Shown: one piece after another, positions 51,759-58,519 of the stretch | How positions within the stretch are numbered: position 1 is the stretch's first letter | Layout of the letters: each line of letters opens with the position of its first letter | DNA from: Archivesica marissinica | Lineage: Eukaryota; Mollusca; Bivalvia; Venerida; Vesicomyidae | NCBI GenBank assembly: GCA_014843695.1 | Contig: CM026394.1 | Location: 39,292,368 to 39,356,367 of the forward strand | Direction of reading: 5' to 3' | Length of the DNA: 64,000 nucleotides | Program-made: the position numbers and the translations under genes | The notes under the pieces: generated by a model | Told to the model about the DNA's origin: nothing | The model's database searches: none | Seen by the model: the letters and a program-made list of their open reading frames with translations, nothing else

Positions 51759-52655
51759 TAAATGAATAACTTTACTATTATCAGTCATTCTATATGGTTC
51801 AAATAAATGTTCACCTTTTCCATGTTGTTGGTGTATTTTAATAATATATTCCGGATATATTTCATTTTGTATTATTTTATATTCTTCAATACCACATTTC
51901 TGGTTTATGTCTATACCAACTTTATTTAATAATTTTTCTGCTTCTTGTTTTTGAAGAGGTTTGTCTGTTTTTCTAATGTTCCCCCATTTTTTTTTCCATT
52001 CATCACTTTTATCAGTATTTAATTTACACATACATACAACAATAGATCTAGCTAAACACATACTATCTTCACTATTTTCAATTTTAATAATACTACGCTT
52101 TATATTTATCATATTATCAATGCTTTTTTCACTACCATGATGCATTGTTTTTCTACTACCTCCAATAGGCATTGATGTATGAGTAAATTCAATTCTCAAA
52201 CCATTATCATGTATTTTAAATTCTTTATTACTTTGACCTACTATTTCGATTTCATTCAATAATATTGTTCCTGATATATTTTCATCATCATTAAATGGTA
52301 TATGAATACCAAATTCTTATGTAGGGTGTGTAATGGAAAATCTAATTTTATCATTTGGTTGCACGTTTGATTTTTCTTTTATTTGCTTTACTAAATTGTT
52401 AAATAATTCATTAGTAAAGTCAAATGGTTTATCATATTGATTAAAGGTCAAATCATATACTTTACTTTGAGATCTATATTTTCTAGATTTTCTACTTTGC
52501 AATTCATTAATTTTATAATATTTATCATTAGTGTATAATATTTTATTTGAAGATTCTTCATTTGAAAATTCATTTGAACATTCATTTGAAGAATCTTCAT
52601 TTGAAGATTCATCACTACTAGAAGAATCTGAATATTCTACTAATTTTGTAGCCAT
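51759..52655 (-). pseudogene. family-B DNA polymerase, N-terminal part, interrupted by an in-frame TAA and cut by the gap
   Basis: The minus-strand frame starts with ATG at 52655. Codons 7-35 are very rich in S, E, D and N. A TAA at 52317-52319 ends the first 112 codons, but the same frame continues open into the gap. The downstream part has a block with FTHTSMPIGG, then SMCLARSIVVCMCKL, GIDINQKCGIEEY and YIIKIHQQHG. To me this order matches the N-terminal region of protein-primed-type PolB proteins of Maverick/Polinton elements, adintoviruses and bidnaviruses. The palm and finger motifs that would prove it lie in the gap. A TATA box (52692-52698) is 43 nt upstream. The stop may be real decay, a consensus error or, less likely, recoding. 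The divergent neighbour encodes a zinc-knuckle protein. Confidence 0.62.
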
Positions 52656-52837
52656 TATTATACGACTGATTTGTTATTTTGATTTTTATTCTTATATACA
52701 CTTTTTAGAGCTATTAATAAACATTATCTATTTATATTTTAATTATCTAAATATAGTTACAGCAATTTTTACTATAAATATAGGTTATTTCATAGACATT
52801 ATTTATTCACTACTTTGCCAATCATTCAGCAACAATC
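52656..52837. promoter_or_regulatory. divergent promoter, polymerase / zinc-knuckle genes
   Basis: 182-bp AT-rich spacer between two divergent ATGs. TTATATA at 52692-52698 (TATATAA on the minus strand, 43 nt from the polymerase ATG) and TATAAAT at 52773-52779 (65 nt from the plus-strand ATG). No AGGTCA element, unlike the genes at 54-57 kb. Confidence 0.6.
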
Positions 52838-53422
52838 ATGAGTATGCAGCAACAATTAAATGAAATGAGTTTGAAGTTAAATGAATTATGGTATAAAGCA
52901 TATGGAAATGAACAGGGCCAGAAAAACATTTATTGTTATATTTGTAAGAAAAAAGGACACTATGCGAATGAATGTATTAACAAAACACAACCGACCAAGT
53001 TTATAAATAATATAACTTGTTATAAATGTAACAAACCGGGGCATTATGCTACTACATGCCCTGAAAAATATACATTGAAAAAGGAGATTACTATTTATCC
53101 AACCTATGATAAACCTGAATCGAGCGAGTTTGAGGTCACCAACCAAACAGAAATTGCACCACAAACCAATACCAATGCCGATAAAATATGGGATGTAGAG
53201 GACATCATGGATGTAGAAATGGATTCTGGTATTTCACCTGGAGTACCATTTAAAGGCGAGCTTCCGAATATGACCTGTTCGACTCCAAAACCAAAAAGAA
53301 CCCTTATGGATACCCTAGATGAATGTGAGGAACCATTGAAAAAGAGACCACGAGTTGAAGACCCCACTAAGGAGAGGGCTCCATTGAAGGCATTTCGTAA
53401 GAAAAGACTATTAAATCTATAA
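52838..53422 (+). CDS. protein with two CCHC zinc knuckles
   Basis: 194 codons. Two perfect C-X2-C-X4-H-X4-C knuckles: C33, C36, H41, C46 and C61, C64, H69, C74 (CYICKKKGHYANEC and CYKCNKPGHYATTC). Such knuckles bind single-stranded nucleic acid in retroviral Gag and cellular CNBP-type proteins. The remaining 120 residues look disordered, with an acidic stretch (about 100-130) and basic clusters KKRPR and RKKR near the C-terminus that could be nuclear localisation signals. It is not a Gag polyprotein: there is no capsid or protease domain. Divergently paired with the DNA polymerase, so a role as a nucleic-acid-binding accessory in replication or packaging is an inference. Confidence 0.8.
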   Translation: MSMQQQLNEMSLKLNELWYKAYGNEQGQKNIYCYICKKKGHYANECINKTQPTKFINNITCYKCNKPGHYATTCPEKYTLKKEITIYPTYDKPESSEFEVTNQTEIAPQTNTNADKIWDVEDIMDVEMDSGISPGVPFKGELPNMTCSTPKPKRTLMDTLDECEEPLKKRPRVEDPTKERAPLKAFRKKRLLNL

Positions 53423-53688
53423 GATGTTTGTATGGCATTACAGTGTTTTAAAAATTATGTTATTAAAATGGCATTAATAGATATGGTATAAAATTGACAT
53501 TGAAATACCTATAAATAGAGTTAACTTTATAACACTCATTGTATTGGATGTACATATTATTATTTGTATAACCTGTATTAGTTATGTATTGTGGTTATTT
53601 CATTTTTATATTTTGATGTTGTGATTGTAATATATAATAAAATAATACTTTGACAAAATCTAAGAGGCTTTTATTTCATTTTATTTTG
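53423..53688. other. 3' intergenic region between convergent genes
   Basis: AT-rich, no ORF of note. Contains ATATATAATAAAATAATAC (53631-53649), a plausible polyadenylation signal for the zinc-knuckle gene. Confidence 0.4.
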
Positions 53689-53705
53689 GGCCCTGAAAAG
53701 GGCCG
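53689..53705 (-). terminator. 3' hairpin of the 53721 gene
   Basis: GGCCC (53690-53694), loop TGAAAA, GGGCC (53701-53705). It lies 16 nt beyond the stop codon of the minus-strand gene. A second palindrome, GATAGTTTTTAAACTATT, lies between it and the stop. Confidence 0.7.
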
Positions 53706-53720
53706 TTGATAGTTTTTAAA

Positions 53721-54107
53721 CTATTCGCTACAATGTTTGCTACGACATGTAGGACAATATGCCCCACTTGTAACCTTACCACGGCAGTAAGCGCCACCCA
53801 TCAATCGTCCATTGCCTTCCGTTAAGGTGAACAATGGTTCATCATCATTGTTCCAATTGTCAGGCTCTGTTACAAAGTTAGAACTCTGAGGTGGTTGTTG
53901 TGTTTGCGCCAAGTTTTCGGATTCTGAACCAGGAATCGAAGGTCGAATGGTCGATATTATAGCCGCTAAATGGTTATAATTATGCTCATAGAGCCTAATT
54001 GTAGCCTCCAGATGCTTTACTTGATTCTTGTAGTCTTCAATAACATCCCCAAGCCTTTGGTACTGCGCCATCACACCCTGAATTTGTACTTCATTAAGAG
54101 CTGTCAT
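53721..54107 (-). CDS. coiled-coil protein with C-terminal CxxC..C motif
   Basis: 128 codons, start ATG 48 nt after a TATA box. Residues about 5-60 are heptad-like and likely coiled coil (QYQRLGDVIEDYKNQVKHLE). The middle is P/S/Q/N-rich and probably disordered. The C-terminus has two GAYC repeats and CPTCRSKHC, a possible zinc site. I do not recognise a family. Size and composition would suit a minor virion or assembly protein, which is speculation. Its promoter carries the AGGTCAATCC element and its 3' end the common hairpin, tying it to its neighbours. Confidence 0.72.
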   Translation of the reverse strand: MTALNEVQIQGVMAQYQRLGDVIEDYKNQVKHLEATIRLYEHNYNHLAAIISTIRPSIPGSESENLAQTQQPPQSSNFVTEPDNWNNDDEPLFTLTEGNGRLMGGAYCRGKVTSGAYCPTCRSKHCSE

Positions 54108-54148
54108 CGTTGAAAAATAATGAATGACGCTACCTCTAAACCTCTGTA

Positions 54149-54176
54149 TTTTATAATAAACTATCGGATTGACCTA
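54149..54176 (-). promoter_or_regulatory. promoter: AGGTCAATCC - 10 bp - TATAAAA
   Basis: On the minus strand AGGTCAATCC (54175 to 54166) is followed after 10 bp by TATAAAA (54155 to 54149), 48 nt before the ATG at 54107. Confidence 0.7.
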
Positions 54177-54373
54177 CACGCTATAAATAGATTCTATATA
54201 ACATAGTATCGGTTTTTTTAACCTACTACATATTATACGTTATATATAGATTTTTTATACACTCTAGATAATATTTTAATACAAGTATGTTTTGGGTAGG
54301 ACTAGATATTTTGACAAATTTGAGAGATATTTTCTTATCGAGAAATATGTATTGGTCCTGAAAAGGACCGTTT
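54163..54373 (-). repeat. intergenic cassette copy 1
   Basis: About 210 bp nearly identical to 54716-54928. In minus-strand order it holds the 3' hairpin (GGTCC/GGACC), a conserved AT-rich block with TAGTCCTACCC, and TAACGTATAATATGTAG. Then come GATACTATGTTATATAGAATC and AGGTCAATCC. The second AGGTCA of other copies reads AGGTTA here. Confidence 0.8.
54354..54369 (-). terminator. 3' hairpin, distal (GGTCC/GGACC)
   Basis: GGTCC-TGAAAA-GGACC. Follows a first hairpin after the stop of the 54417 gene. Confidence 0.7.
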
Positions 54374-54380
54374 TATATGC

Positions 54381-54396
54381 AGCCCTAAAAAGGGCT
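54381..54396 (-). terminator. 3' hairpin, proximal (AGCCCT/AGGGCT)
   Basis: AGCCCT-AAAA-AGGGCT, 20 nt after the stop of the 54417 gene. On the sense strand an AATAAA lies between the stop and the hairpin. Confidence 0.7.
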
Positions 54397-54416
54397 GTTT
54401 TTATCTAAGTTTTTAT

Positions 54417-54662
54417 TTATAAAAACTCTGATAAATCCGGGTATATATTCACCAATTTAACCATATATACTTGATTTCTCGGCCAGATAACATCACGTCT
54501 AAGGAAGAATTGTTCCAGGTCGTATCGACGTTGTTCCTTGTACTCCGTATATTCATTTATGTTGTTATCGCATACCTCCGATTGTTCATGTATTATTTTC
54601 CGATAATTTCTTAGCTTCTTATAGATTCCTCTAACCACACGCAGTAATCGTCTTCCAATCAT
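54417..54662 (-). CDS. small basic protein, unknown
   Basis: 81 codons. Very basic N-terminus (residues 1-24 hold nine R/K, e.g. GRRLLRVVRGIYKKLRNYRK), then a charged middle (EYTEYKEQRRYDLEQFFLRR) and a hydrophobic end. No known domain seen. ATG is 45 nt after TATAAAT, in phase with the other promoters. A DNA-condensing or core role is possible but unsupported. Confidence 0.7.
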   Translation of the reverse strand: MIGRRLLRVVRGIYKKLRNYRKIIHEQSEVCDNNINEYTEYKEQRRYDLEQFFLRRDVIWPRNQVYMVKLVNIYPDLSEFL

Positions 54663-54700
54663 TTTTGATAACTGATAAACATTTTCATATTGAACAGATA

Positions 54701-54727
54701 ATTTATAGCGGAATATTGGATTGACCT
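54701..54727 (-). promoter_or_regulatory. promoter: AGGTCAATCC - 10 bp - TATAAAT
   Basis: Minus strand: AGGTCAATCC (54727 to 54718), 10 bp, TATAAAT (54707 to 54701), then ATG at 54662. A second AGGTCA lies upstream at 54776-54771. Confidence 0.72.
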
Positions 54728-54928
54728 ACTAGCTATAAATAGATTCTATATAACATAGTATCGGTTTTTTTGACCTACTACATATTATACGTTATATATA
54801 GATTTTTTATACACTCTAGATAATATTTTAATACAAGTATGTTTGGGGTAGGACTAGCTATTTTGACAAAACATGAGAGATATTTTCTTATTGAGAAATA
54901 TGTATTGGTCCTGAAAAGGACCGTTTTT
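54716..54928 (-). repeat. intergenic cassette copy 2
   Basis: Near-identical to 54163-54373. Differences include TGACCTACTAC versus AACCTACTAC and GGGGTAGG versus TGGGTAGG. Confidence 0.82.
54907..54922 (-). terminator. 3' hairpin of the 54944 gene
   Basis: GGTCC-TGAAAA-GGACC, 22 nt beyond the stop. On the sense strand it is preceded by AATAAA and an A run. Confidence 0.7.
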
Positions 54929-54943
54929 TTAAAAAATATATAT

Positions 54944-55501
54944 TTATTTAATAAACATATTTTTCCCGTAGTTCCCTTGACCATCATTTAATGGTTTCTT
55001 CGTCTGGGTTGTATGGATTGTGTGTTCCTCTTTCTTCTTATCTTTCTTCTCTTCTTTTCTATCTTCTTTCTTATGATACGGCTCTTTTCTTTTCTTGTGA
55101 CTCTGTCTATGTTTTTCTTCATCGGTACATGTCTCTATCTGCACTGGTTTTGTGCTTATGCATACTATTGGGATCTCAAGCGGTTTACATGAGAAATTTA
55201 GCTGTATTTCGGCAGGCTTCATTATCGGATCCTCAGGAGTCTTTGAAGTTTTATTTTGAGCTATCTTCTCAATATTATTAGCGATTGTAGCCAAATTAAT
55301 ATTCATCCGCTGTAATTCCCCATATATACCAAAGAGTACTTTGGTTTTCATCTGGCTCTCTTCTTTATTGTGCACAGGTATTTGTTGTGGTGTAGTCTGT
55401 GTTGGTTGATACACCATTGCTGGGGGTTGCTGATAATATGGATCTGAAGGGAGTCCAGTATTATTCATCGCTGTAGATAACAAATCTTGTAGGTCATTCA
55501 T
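54944..55501 (-). CDS. Lys-rich, largely disordered protein
   Basis: 185 codons. Residues 1-45 are P/Q/Y-rich. About 52-85 may form a helix (KVLFGIYGELQRMNINLATI). From about 125 a dense K/E/H tract (HKKRKEPYHKKEDRKEEKKD) gives a strongly charged tail. No family recognised. Could be a nucleic-acid-associated structural or scaffold protein, by composition only. TATAAAA sits 44 nt upstream; the AGGTCA element there is in the opposite orientation. Shares a divergent promoter region with the 55703 gene. Confidence 0.72.
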   Translation of the reverse strand: MNDLQDLLSTAMNNTGLPSDPYYQQPPAMVYQPTQTTPQQIPVHNKEESQMKTKVLFGIYGELQRMNINLATIANNIEKIAQNKTSKTPEDPIMKPAEIQLNFSCKPLEIPIVCISTKPVQIETCTDEEKHRQSHKKRKEPYHKKEDRKEEKKDKKKEEHTIHTTQTKKPLNDGQGNYGKNMFIK

Positions 55502-55538
55502 CGTGAATAAGAGTGTAACCTATTTTTCAATATTGGCT

Positions 55539-55645
55539 TTTTATACTAGTAAAGTAGGTCAATCCGATGTAATAATAACATACACTATACTTTTACAAAA
55601 AAGTTATTTTTAGCATGGAGGTCAATCCTAAAATTTCCTATAAAA
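55539..55645. promoter_or_regulatory. divergent promoter with two AGGTCAATCC elements
   Basis: Minus side: TTTTATA at 55539-55545 (TATAAAA in sense), 10 bp from AGGTCAATCC at 55556-55565. Plus side: AGGTCAATCC at 55619-55628, 10 bp, TATAAAA at 55639-55645, 64 nt before ATG 55703. Confidence 0.75.
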
Positions 55646-55702
55646 TAACGCGTACGCTTCATATTTTATCATTGCTGCTATCCTAACCGCAACGAATACA
55701 TC

Positions 55703-56329
55703 ATGTCGAATTTATATATGGCGGATATTATCAGACGTATGAACGTGTTGGAAGCGATACAACGCTATGAAGAACAGCTGTATTTGGAGACAGCTGATAT
55801 GTTGAGAGCTGAGGCGGTTGAGTTGGGATGTAGACGGCGAGCTTCTAGACAGGCACGGCACGCTCTAAGAAATATAAATGACCCGAGATACAGACCATAT
55901 ACAACAGAACGACTTACAAGATCTCCACCTAGAAACCATACACCAAGATCTCCAGTTACAGAACCTCCTAGAGCACAGACTCCAAGAACTCCGGATTCTC
56001 CAGATTCTCCAGATTCTCCAGATATTGAGACAACACCAGAGATGGATCCATGCCTTGGGTATTCTACCCCGATAAAGTCTGAAAGTGCTGCGCGTTACTT
56101 CGGGATCGAGCCTGAAATGCCTGTAGCTACGGAGACTGCCATACGATACTTCGGTATGCCGGCCCCAAGAACTGAGGCTCAACATCCTCAAACGTATCAC
56201 ACGACAGGTTTCGGCAGACCAGCACAAAATTGGGGTGCTGCAAAAGCCCCCAATGATGAGGTTCAACCTGCAGGGTGTACCTGTGATGATGGGGATGTGG
56301 GCACTGCATCATGTCCGGAATTGTACTAA
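55703..56329 (+). CDS. coiled-coil / disordered protein with repeated RYFG motif
   Basis: 208 codons. N-terminal helical region (about 8-60; IIRRMNVLEAIQRYEEQLYL) is followed by an Arg-rich patch. A long P/T/S-rich segment contains SPD repeated by 9-bp DNA repeats (about 55996-56022), then two related motifs, SAARYFGIEP and TAIRYFGMPA, about 19 residues apart. The C-terminus is acidic and Cys-containing (CTCDDGD). The third positions are noticeably GC-richer than in the genes to its right. Unknown function. An AATAAAAC signal and three 3' hairpins follow. Confidence 0.72.
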   Translation: MSNLYMADIIRRMNVLEAIQRYEEQLYLETADMLRAEAVELGCRRRASRQARHALRNINDPRYRPYTTERLTRSPPRNHTPRSPVTEPPRAQTPRTPDSPDSPDSPDIETTPEMDPCLGYSTPIKSESAARYFGIEPEMPVATETAIRYFGMPAPRTEAQHPQTYHTTGFGRPAQNWGAAKAPNDEVQPAGCTCDDGDVGTASCPELY

Positions 56330-56349
56330 TTGTTTAGTATTAATAAAAC

Positions 56350-56365
56350 GGCCCTTTTCAGGGTC
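56350..56365 (+). terminator. 3' hairpin 1 after the 55703 gene
   Basis: GGCCC-TTTTCA-GGGTC. One G-T pair is a wobble in RNA. AATAAAAC immediately precedes. Confidence 0.68.
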
Positions 56366-56375
56366 AAATATAAAT

Positions 56376-56391
56376 AGCCCTTTTTAGGGCT
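56376..56391 (+). terminator. 3' hairpin 2 after the 55703 gene
   Basis: AGCCCT-TTTT-AGGGCT, the sense-orientation equivalent of the hairpin at 54381-54396. Confidence 0.68.
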
Positions 56392-56402
56392 GCATATAAA
56401 AC

Positions 56403-56418
56403 GGTCCTTTTCAGGACC
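56403..56418 (+). terminator. 3' hairpin 3 after the 55703 gene
   Basis: GGTCC-TTTTCA-GGACC, followed by a partial cassette (56419-56480) matching the minus-strand cassettes. Confidence 0.7.
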
Positions 56419-56491
56419 AATACATATTTCTCGATAAGAAAATATCTCTCATGTTTTGTCAAATATCTAGTCCTACCCCCAAAATATATAA
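56419..56491 (+). promoter_or_regulatory. partial cassette and TATA box before the 56535 gene
   Basis: Repeats the cassette part with AATACATATTTCTCGATAAG and CTAGTCCTACCCC but stops before the AGGTCA part. TATATAA at 56485-56491 lies 50 nt before the ATG. Confidence 0.6.
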
Positions 56492-56534
56492 CATTACACC
56501 AGCATAGTTCATATTTTATACTTAGCAAAACAAT

Positions 56535-56777
56535 ATGGCTATACATTTTAAAGATATAGCCGGGGAATTTTATGCATCAAAGTTTAATCATACTATTATA
56601 TTAGAAGGTGATTGTCAATGTTGTGGTGCTAGTGTTTGTTTTGATAGTGAATCAGATATCTGGGAAAAACTGTTAGGTTATTTTTGTCATTGGTGCGGTA
56701 AAGAAACATATTACTGTAAGCTATGTTATGAACATAACAATTTCTTATTTATGCATGGATTGTTTATTTTGTTTTAA
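56535..56777 (+). CDS. small Cys-rich (putative zinc-binding) protein
   Basis: 80 codons. Cysteines at 27, 29, 30, 35 and then C51-X2-C54-X6-C61-X2-C64 with H67 (CHWCGKETYYCKLC), the spacing of a zinc ribbon or related fold. The last 12 residues are hydrophobic (FLFMHGLFILF). No family recognised. Its promoter lacks the AGGTCA element. Confidence 0.7.
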   Translation: MAIHFKDIAGEFYASKFNHTIILEGDCQCCGASVCFDSESDIWEKLLGYFCHWCGKETYYCKLCYEHNNFLFMHGLFILF

Positions 56778-56828
56778 TGGAGTATTTAAATGTAGGTTAC
56801 CGTAGCGCTATACATTAGACATGTTACA

Positions 56829-56930
56829 CTATATATAACGTATAATATGTAGTAGGTCAAAAAAACCGATACTATGTTATATAGAATCTATTTATAGCGT
56901 GTAGGTCAATCCAATACCTCTGCTATATAT
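56829..56930 (+). promoter_or_regulatory. promoter cassette: AGGTCA, AGGTCAATCC - 11 bp - TATATAT
   Basis: Carries the cassette right half (AACGTATAATATGTAGT; AGGTCA at 56854-56859; GATACTATGTTATATAGAATC). AGGTCAATCC at 56903-56912 and TATATAT at 56924-56930 follow. This places transcription start downstream of the ATG at 56929. Confidence 0.72.
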
Positions 56931-56973
56931 GGCGTGTTTGTTTATGTTTTTATTCATTATTGATTATCTCACA

Positions 56974-57240
56974 ATGTCAAGCTTAATAGATTATTTGAAT
57001 GATCCTATGCTAGGAGGGCGGTGGAGCCATATCGTGGAGCTGATTATGAAGTCAGCTGTTTCATCAACAGAACCACCACCAACCCCAGAGACTGATGATG
57101 ATTATATCAGACGAATGATGAGCTATGTCCCTGTTTATGGAGGGCTTACGCCGGTGGATTATTGTGGAGAATCTATCTCTAACACAATATTTTCACCGGA
57201 TATTATCAACCCTACACCTGAATACAACAACTCAACATGA
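56974..57240 (+). CDS. small acidic protein, unknown
   Basis: 88 codons from the ATG at 56974. The frame is open from an ATG at 56929, but that ATG overlaps the TATA box, while 56974 sits 50 nt after it, the same distance as in neighbouring genes. Residues 1-30 are mixed hydrophobic (SSLIDYLNDPMLGGRW). The rest is acidic and P/T-rich (EPPPTPETDDD, then a YVPVYGGLTP segment). No family recognised. Confidence 0.65.
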   Translation: MSSLIDYLNDPMLGGRWSHIVELIMKSAVSSTEPPPTPETDDDYIRRMMSYVPVYGGLTPVDYCGESISNTIFSPDIINPTPEYNNST

Positions 57241-57277
57241 TATATCAGGTGTTTTTATTGTTAGGAAACAATATTAA

Positions 57278-57293
57278 GGCCCTTTTCAGGGCC
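57278..57293 (+). terminator. 3' hairpin of the 56974 gene
   Basis: GGCCC-TTTTCA-GGGCC, 37 nt after the stop. Confidence 0.7.
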
Positions 57294-57366
57294 ATTACAC
57301 ATATTCCGATAGGGGAACATCTCTCAAATATTGTCATTAGTTATATTTTAAATATTACAACAAACA

Positions 57367-57376
57367 TATATATATT
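57367..57376 (+). promoter_or_regulatory. TATA-like box before the first paralogue
   Basis: TATATATATT about 67 nt before the ATG at 57434. No AGGTCA nearby. Confidence 0.45.
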
Positions 57377-57433
57377 AGATATCTTTTATGTTTTCATTTA
57401 GTTGTAGCATTGCAAAGAGATAACACCTTCACA

Positions 57434-57925
57434 ATGAGTTATTTACAAGATAGAATAACACATATAGTATCTACAAGTGAAGGACTGCATTTTTCTAAAG
57501 TACATTTAAGATTAGGAACAAATGTATTTATAGAAATGATACATGAGGAAATAATTAGAAAAGTAGGTCCTGATGTTGACTTAGAAACATCATCTTCACA
57601 ACATATTGTAGAGAATGATAAACCATTTGTACATTATTATGGATTAGCGCATACAAAAGCAAAATTGTATTTAGGAAAGGAAATAGATATAGAAAGTTTG
57701 ATTGTAAATTATTTAACAAAACGAAAATTAGATATTATTAAAAAGGAGGATATAGAAAAAGTATGTAAAGATTTAGGGATATATTATCCCAGCTGGCTTA
57801 TAATGTATAATGATTATCTTATGGAAAGAAATAAACTCAACATGCCAGAACAACCAGATACTATAAATATAATTCATGTCTTATTACATAGACATTTAAA
57901 TAGATTATATTCATGGAACTATTAA
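57434..57925 (+). CDS. tandem paralogue 1, unknown family
   Basis: 163 codons from the ATG at 57434; the frame extends upstream only to a TTG. Shares with the next two genes a conserved layout: THIVSTSEGLHFSKVHLRLG near the start, then FIEMIHEEIIRKVG, GKEIDIESLIVNYLTKRKLD and W.IMYNDYL. It ends with an INIIHVLLHRH C-terminus. Mostly predicted helical, no Cys pattern, no signal peptide. I recognise no known domain. Codons are strongly A/T-ending. Confidence 0.78.
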   Translation: MSYLQDRITHIVSTSEGLHFSKVHLRLGTNVFIEMIHEEIIRKVGPDVDLETSSSQHIVENDKPFVHYYGLAHTKAKLYLGKEIDIESLIVNYLTKRKLDIIKKEDIEKVCKDLGIYYPSWLIMYNDYLMERNKLNMPEQPDTINIIHVLLHRHLNRLYSWNY

Positions 57926-57966
57926 TATAATCCAATTCTATTAATATATACCAAGAGTAAATAAGC

Positions 57967-57973
57967 TATATAA
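57967..57973 (+). promoter_or_regulatory. TATA box before paralogue 2
   Basis: TATATAA, 69 nt before the ATG at 58036. Confidence 0.5.
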
Positions 57974-58035
57974 GTTAGAACAACCATAGAACACTATCAT
58001 TATTTTTTACTTGATATTGTAGTAAGACATCAATC

Positions 58036-58515
58036 ATGAATAATAGCAATATGAAAGCAAATCATATGGTATCTACAAATGAAGGACTACAATATTCTAA
58101 AGTACAGTTAGGTTTAGATACAGATCTTTATATAGAAATGGTAAATGATGAAATAATCAGAAAAGTTGGAGATGTTGACTTAACAACAATAAATCCAGAA
58201 CATATTCTAATTTTAGATGGGGAACCATATAACAATTATTATGGAATGCTTTTTTCACATACACAACAATATTTAGGCAAAGAAATGGATATAGAAAGTA
58301 TATTGACTCATTTTCTATCGAAACGTAAATTAGATATCGTTGAATTAGATGATATAGAATTTATGTACATTACATTAGGTATGGGATATGAGAAATGGAT
58401 CTCAATGTATGATGATTATGTTGTTTCTAGAAATAGATTAGTATTACCATATGATGAAAGCTATATAAATGTACTTGATGTCTTACTGTACCATCATTCA
58501 AAGAGAACTTGGTAG
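58036..58515 (+). CDS. tandem paralogue 2, unknown family
   Basis: 159 codons. Clearly homologous to the preceding gene along its length (NHMVSTNEGLQYSKVQLGLD, IEMVNDEIIRKVGDVDL, GKEMDIESILTHFLSKRKLD, INVLDVLLYHH). The sequence encoding its conserved YIN residues reads TATATAAAT (58462-58470) and sits about 58 nt before the next ATG. Stops only 4 nt before paralogue 3. Confidence 0.8.
   Translation: MNNSNMKANHMVSTNEGLQYSKVQLGLDTDLYIEMVNDEIIRKVGDVDLTTINPEHILILDGEPYNNYYGMLFSHTQQYLGKEMDIESILTHFLSKRKLDIVELDDIEFMYITLGMGYEKWISMYDDYVVSRNRLVLPYDESYINVLDVLLYHHSKRTW
58462..58470 (+). promoter_or_regulatory. candidate TATA box inside paralogue 2
   Basis: TATATAAAT lies within the coding sequence, 58 nt before the ATG at 58520. 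That distance matches the other genes of the block. It also encodes a conserved motif, so coincidence is possible. Confidence 0.4.
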
Positions 58516-58519
58516 TAAC

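Noticed and set aside
50418..51769. ORFs crossing gap 2 on the plus strand
   Set aside because: Made of satellite and N only. Only the minus-strand polymerase frame right of the gap is supported.
52838..53422. Retroviral or LTR-retrotransposon Gag
   Set aside because: CCHC knuckles are present, but no capsid domain, protease, reverse transcriptase or LTR is near, and the neighbours share DNA-virus-like organisation.
56929..56973. Upstream ATG giving a hydrophobic MACLFMF leader
   Set aside because: It overlaps the TATA box, so it would not be in the transcript. ATG 56974 fits the 43-69-nt spacing of neighbours.
58469..58519. Upstream start for paralogue 3 overlapping paralogue 2
   Set aside because: The added residues do not align with the family; ATG 58520 begins at the conserved SHIV region.
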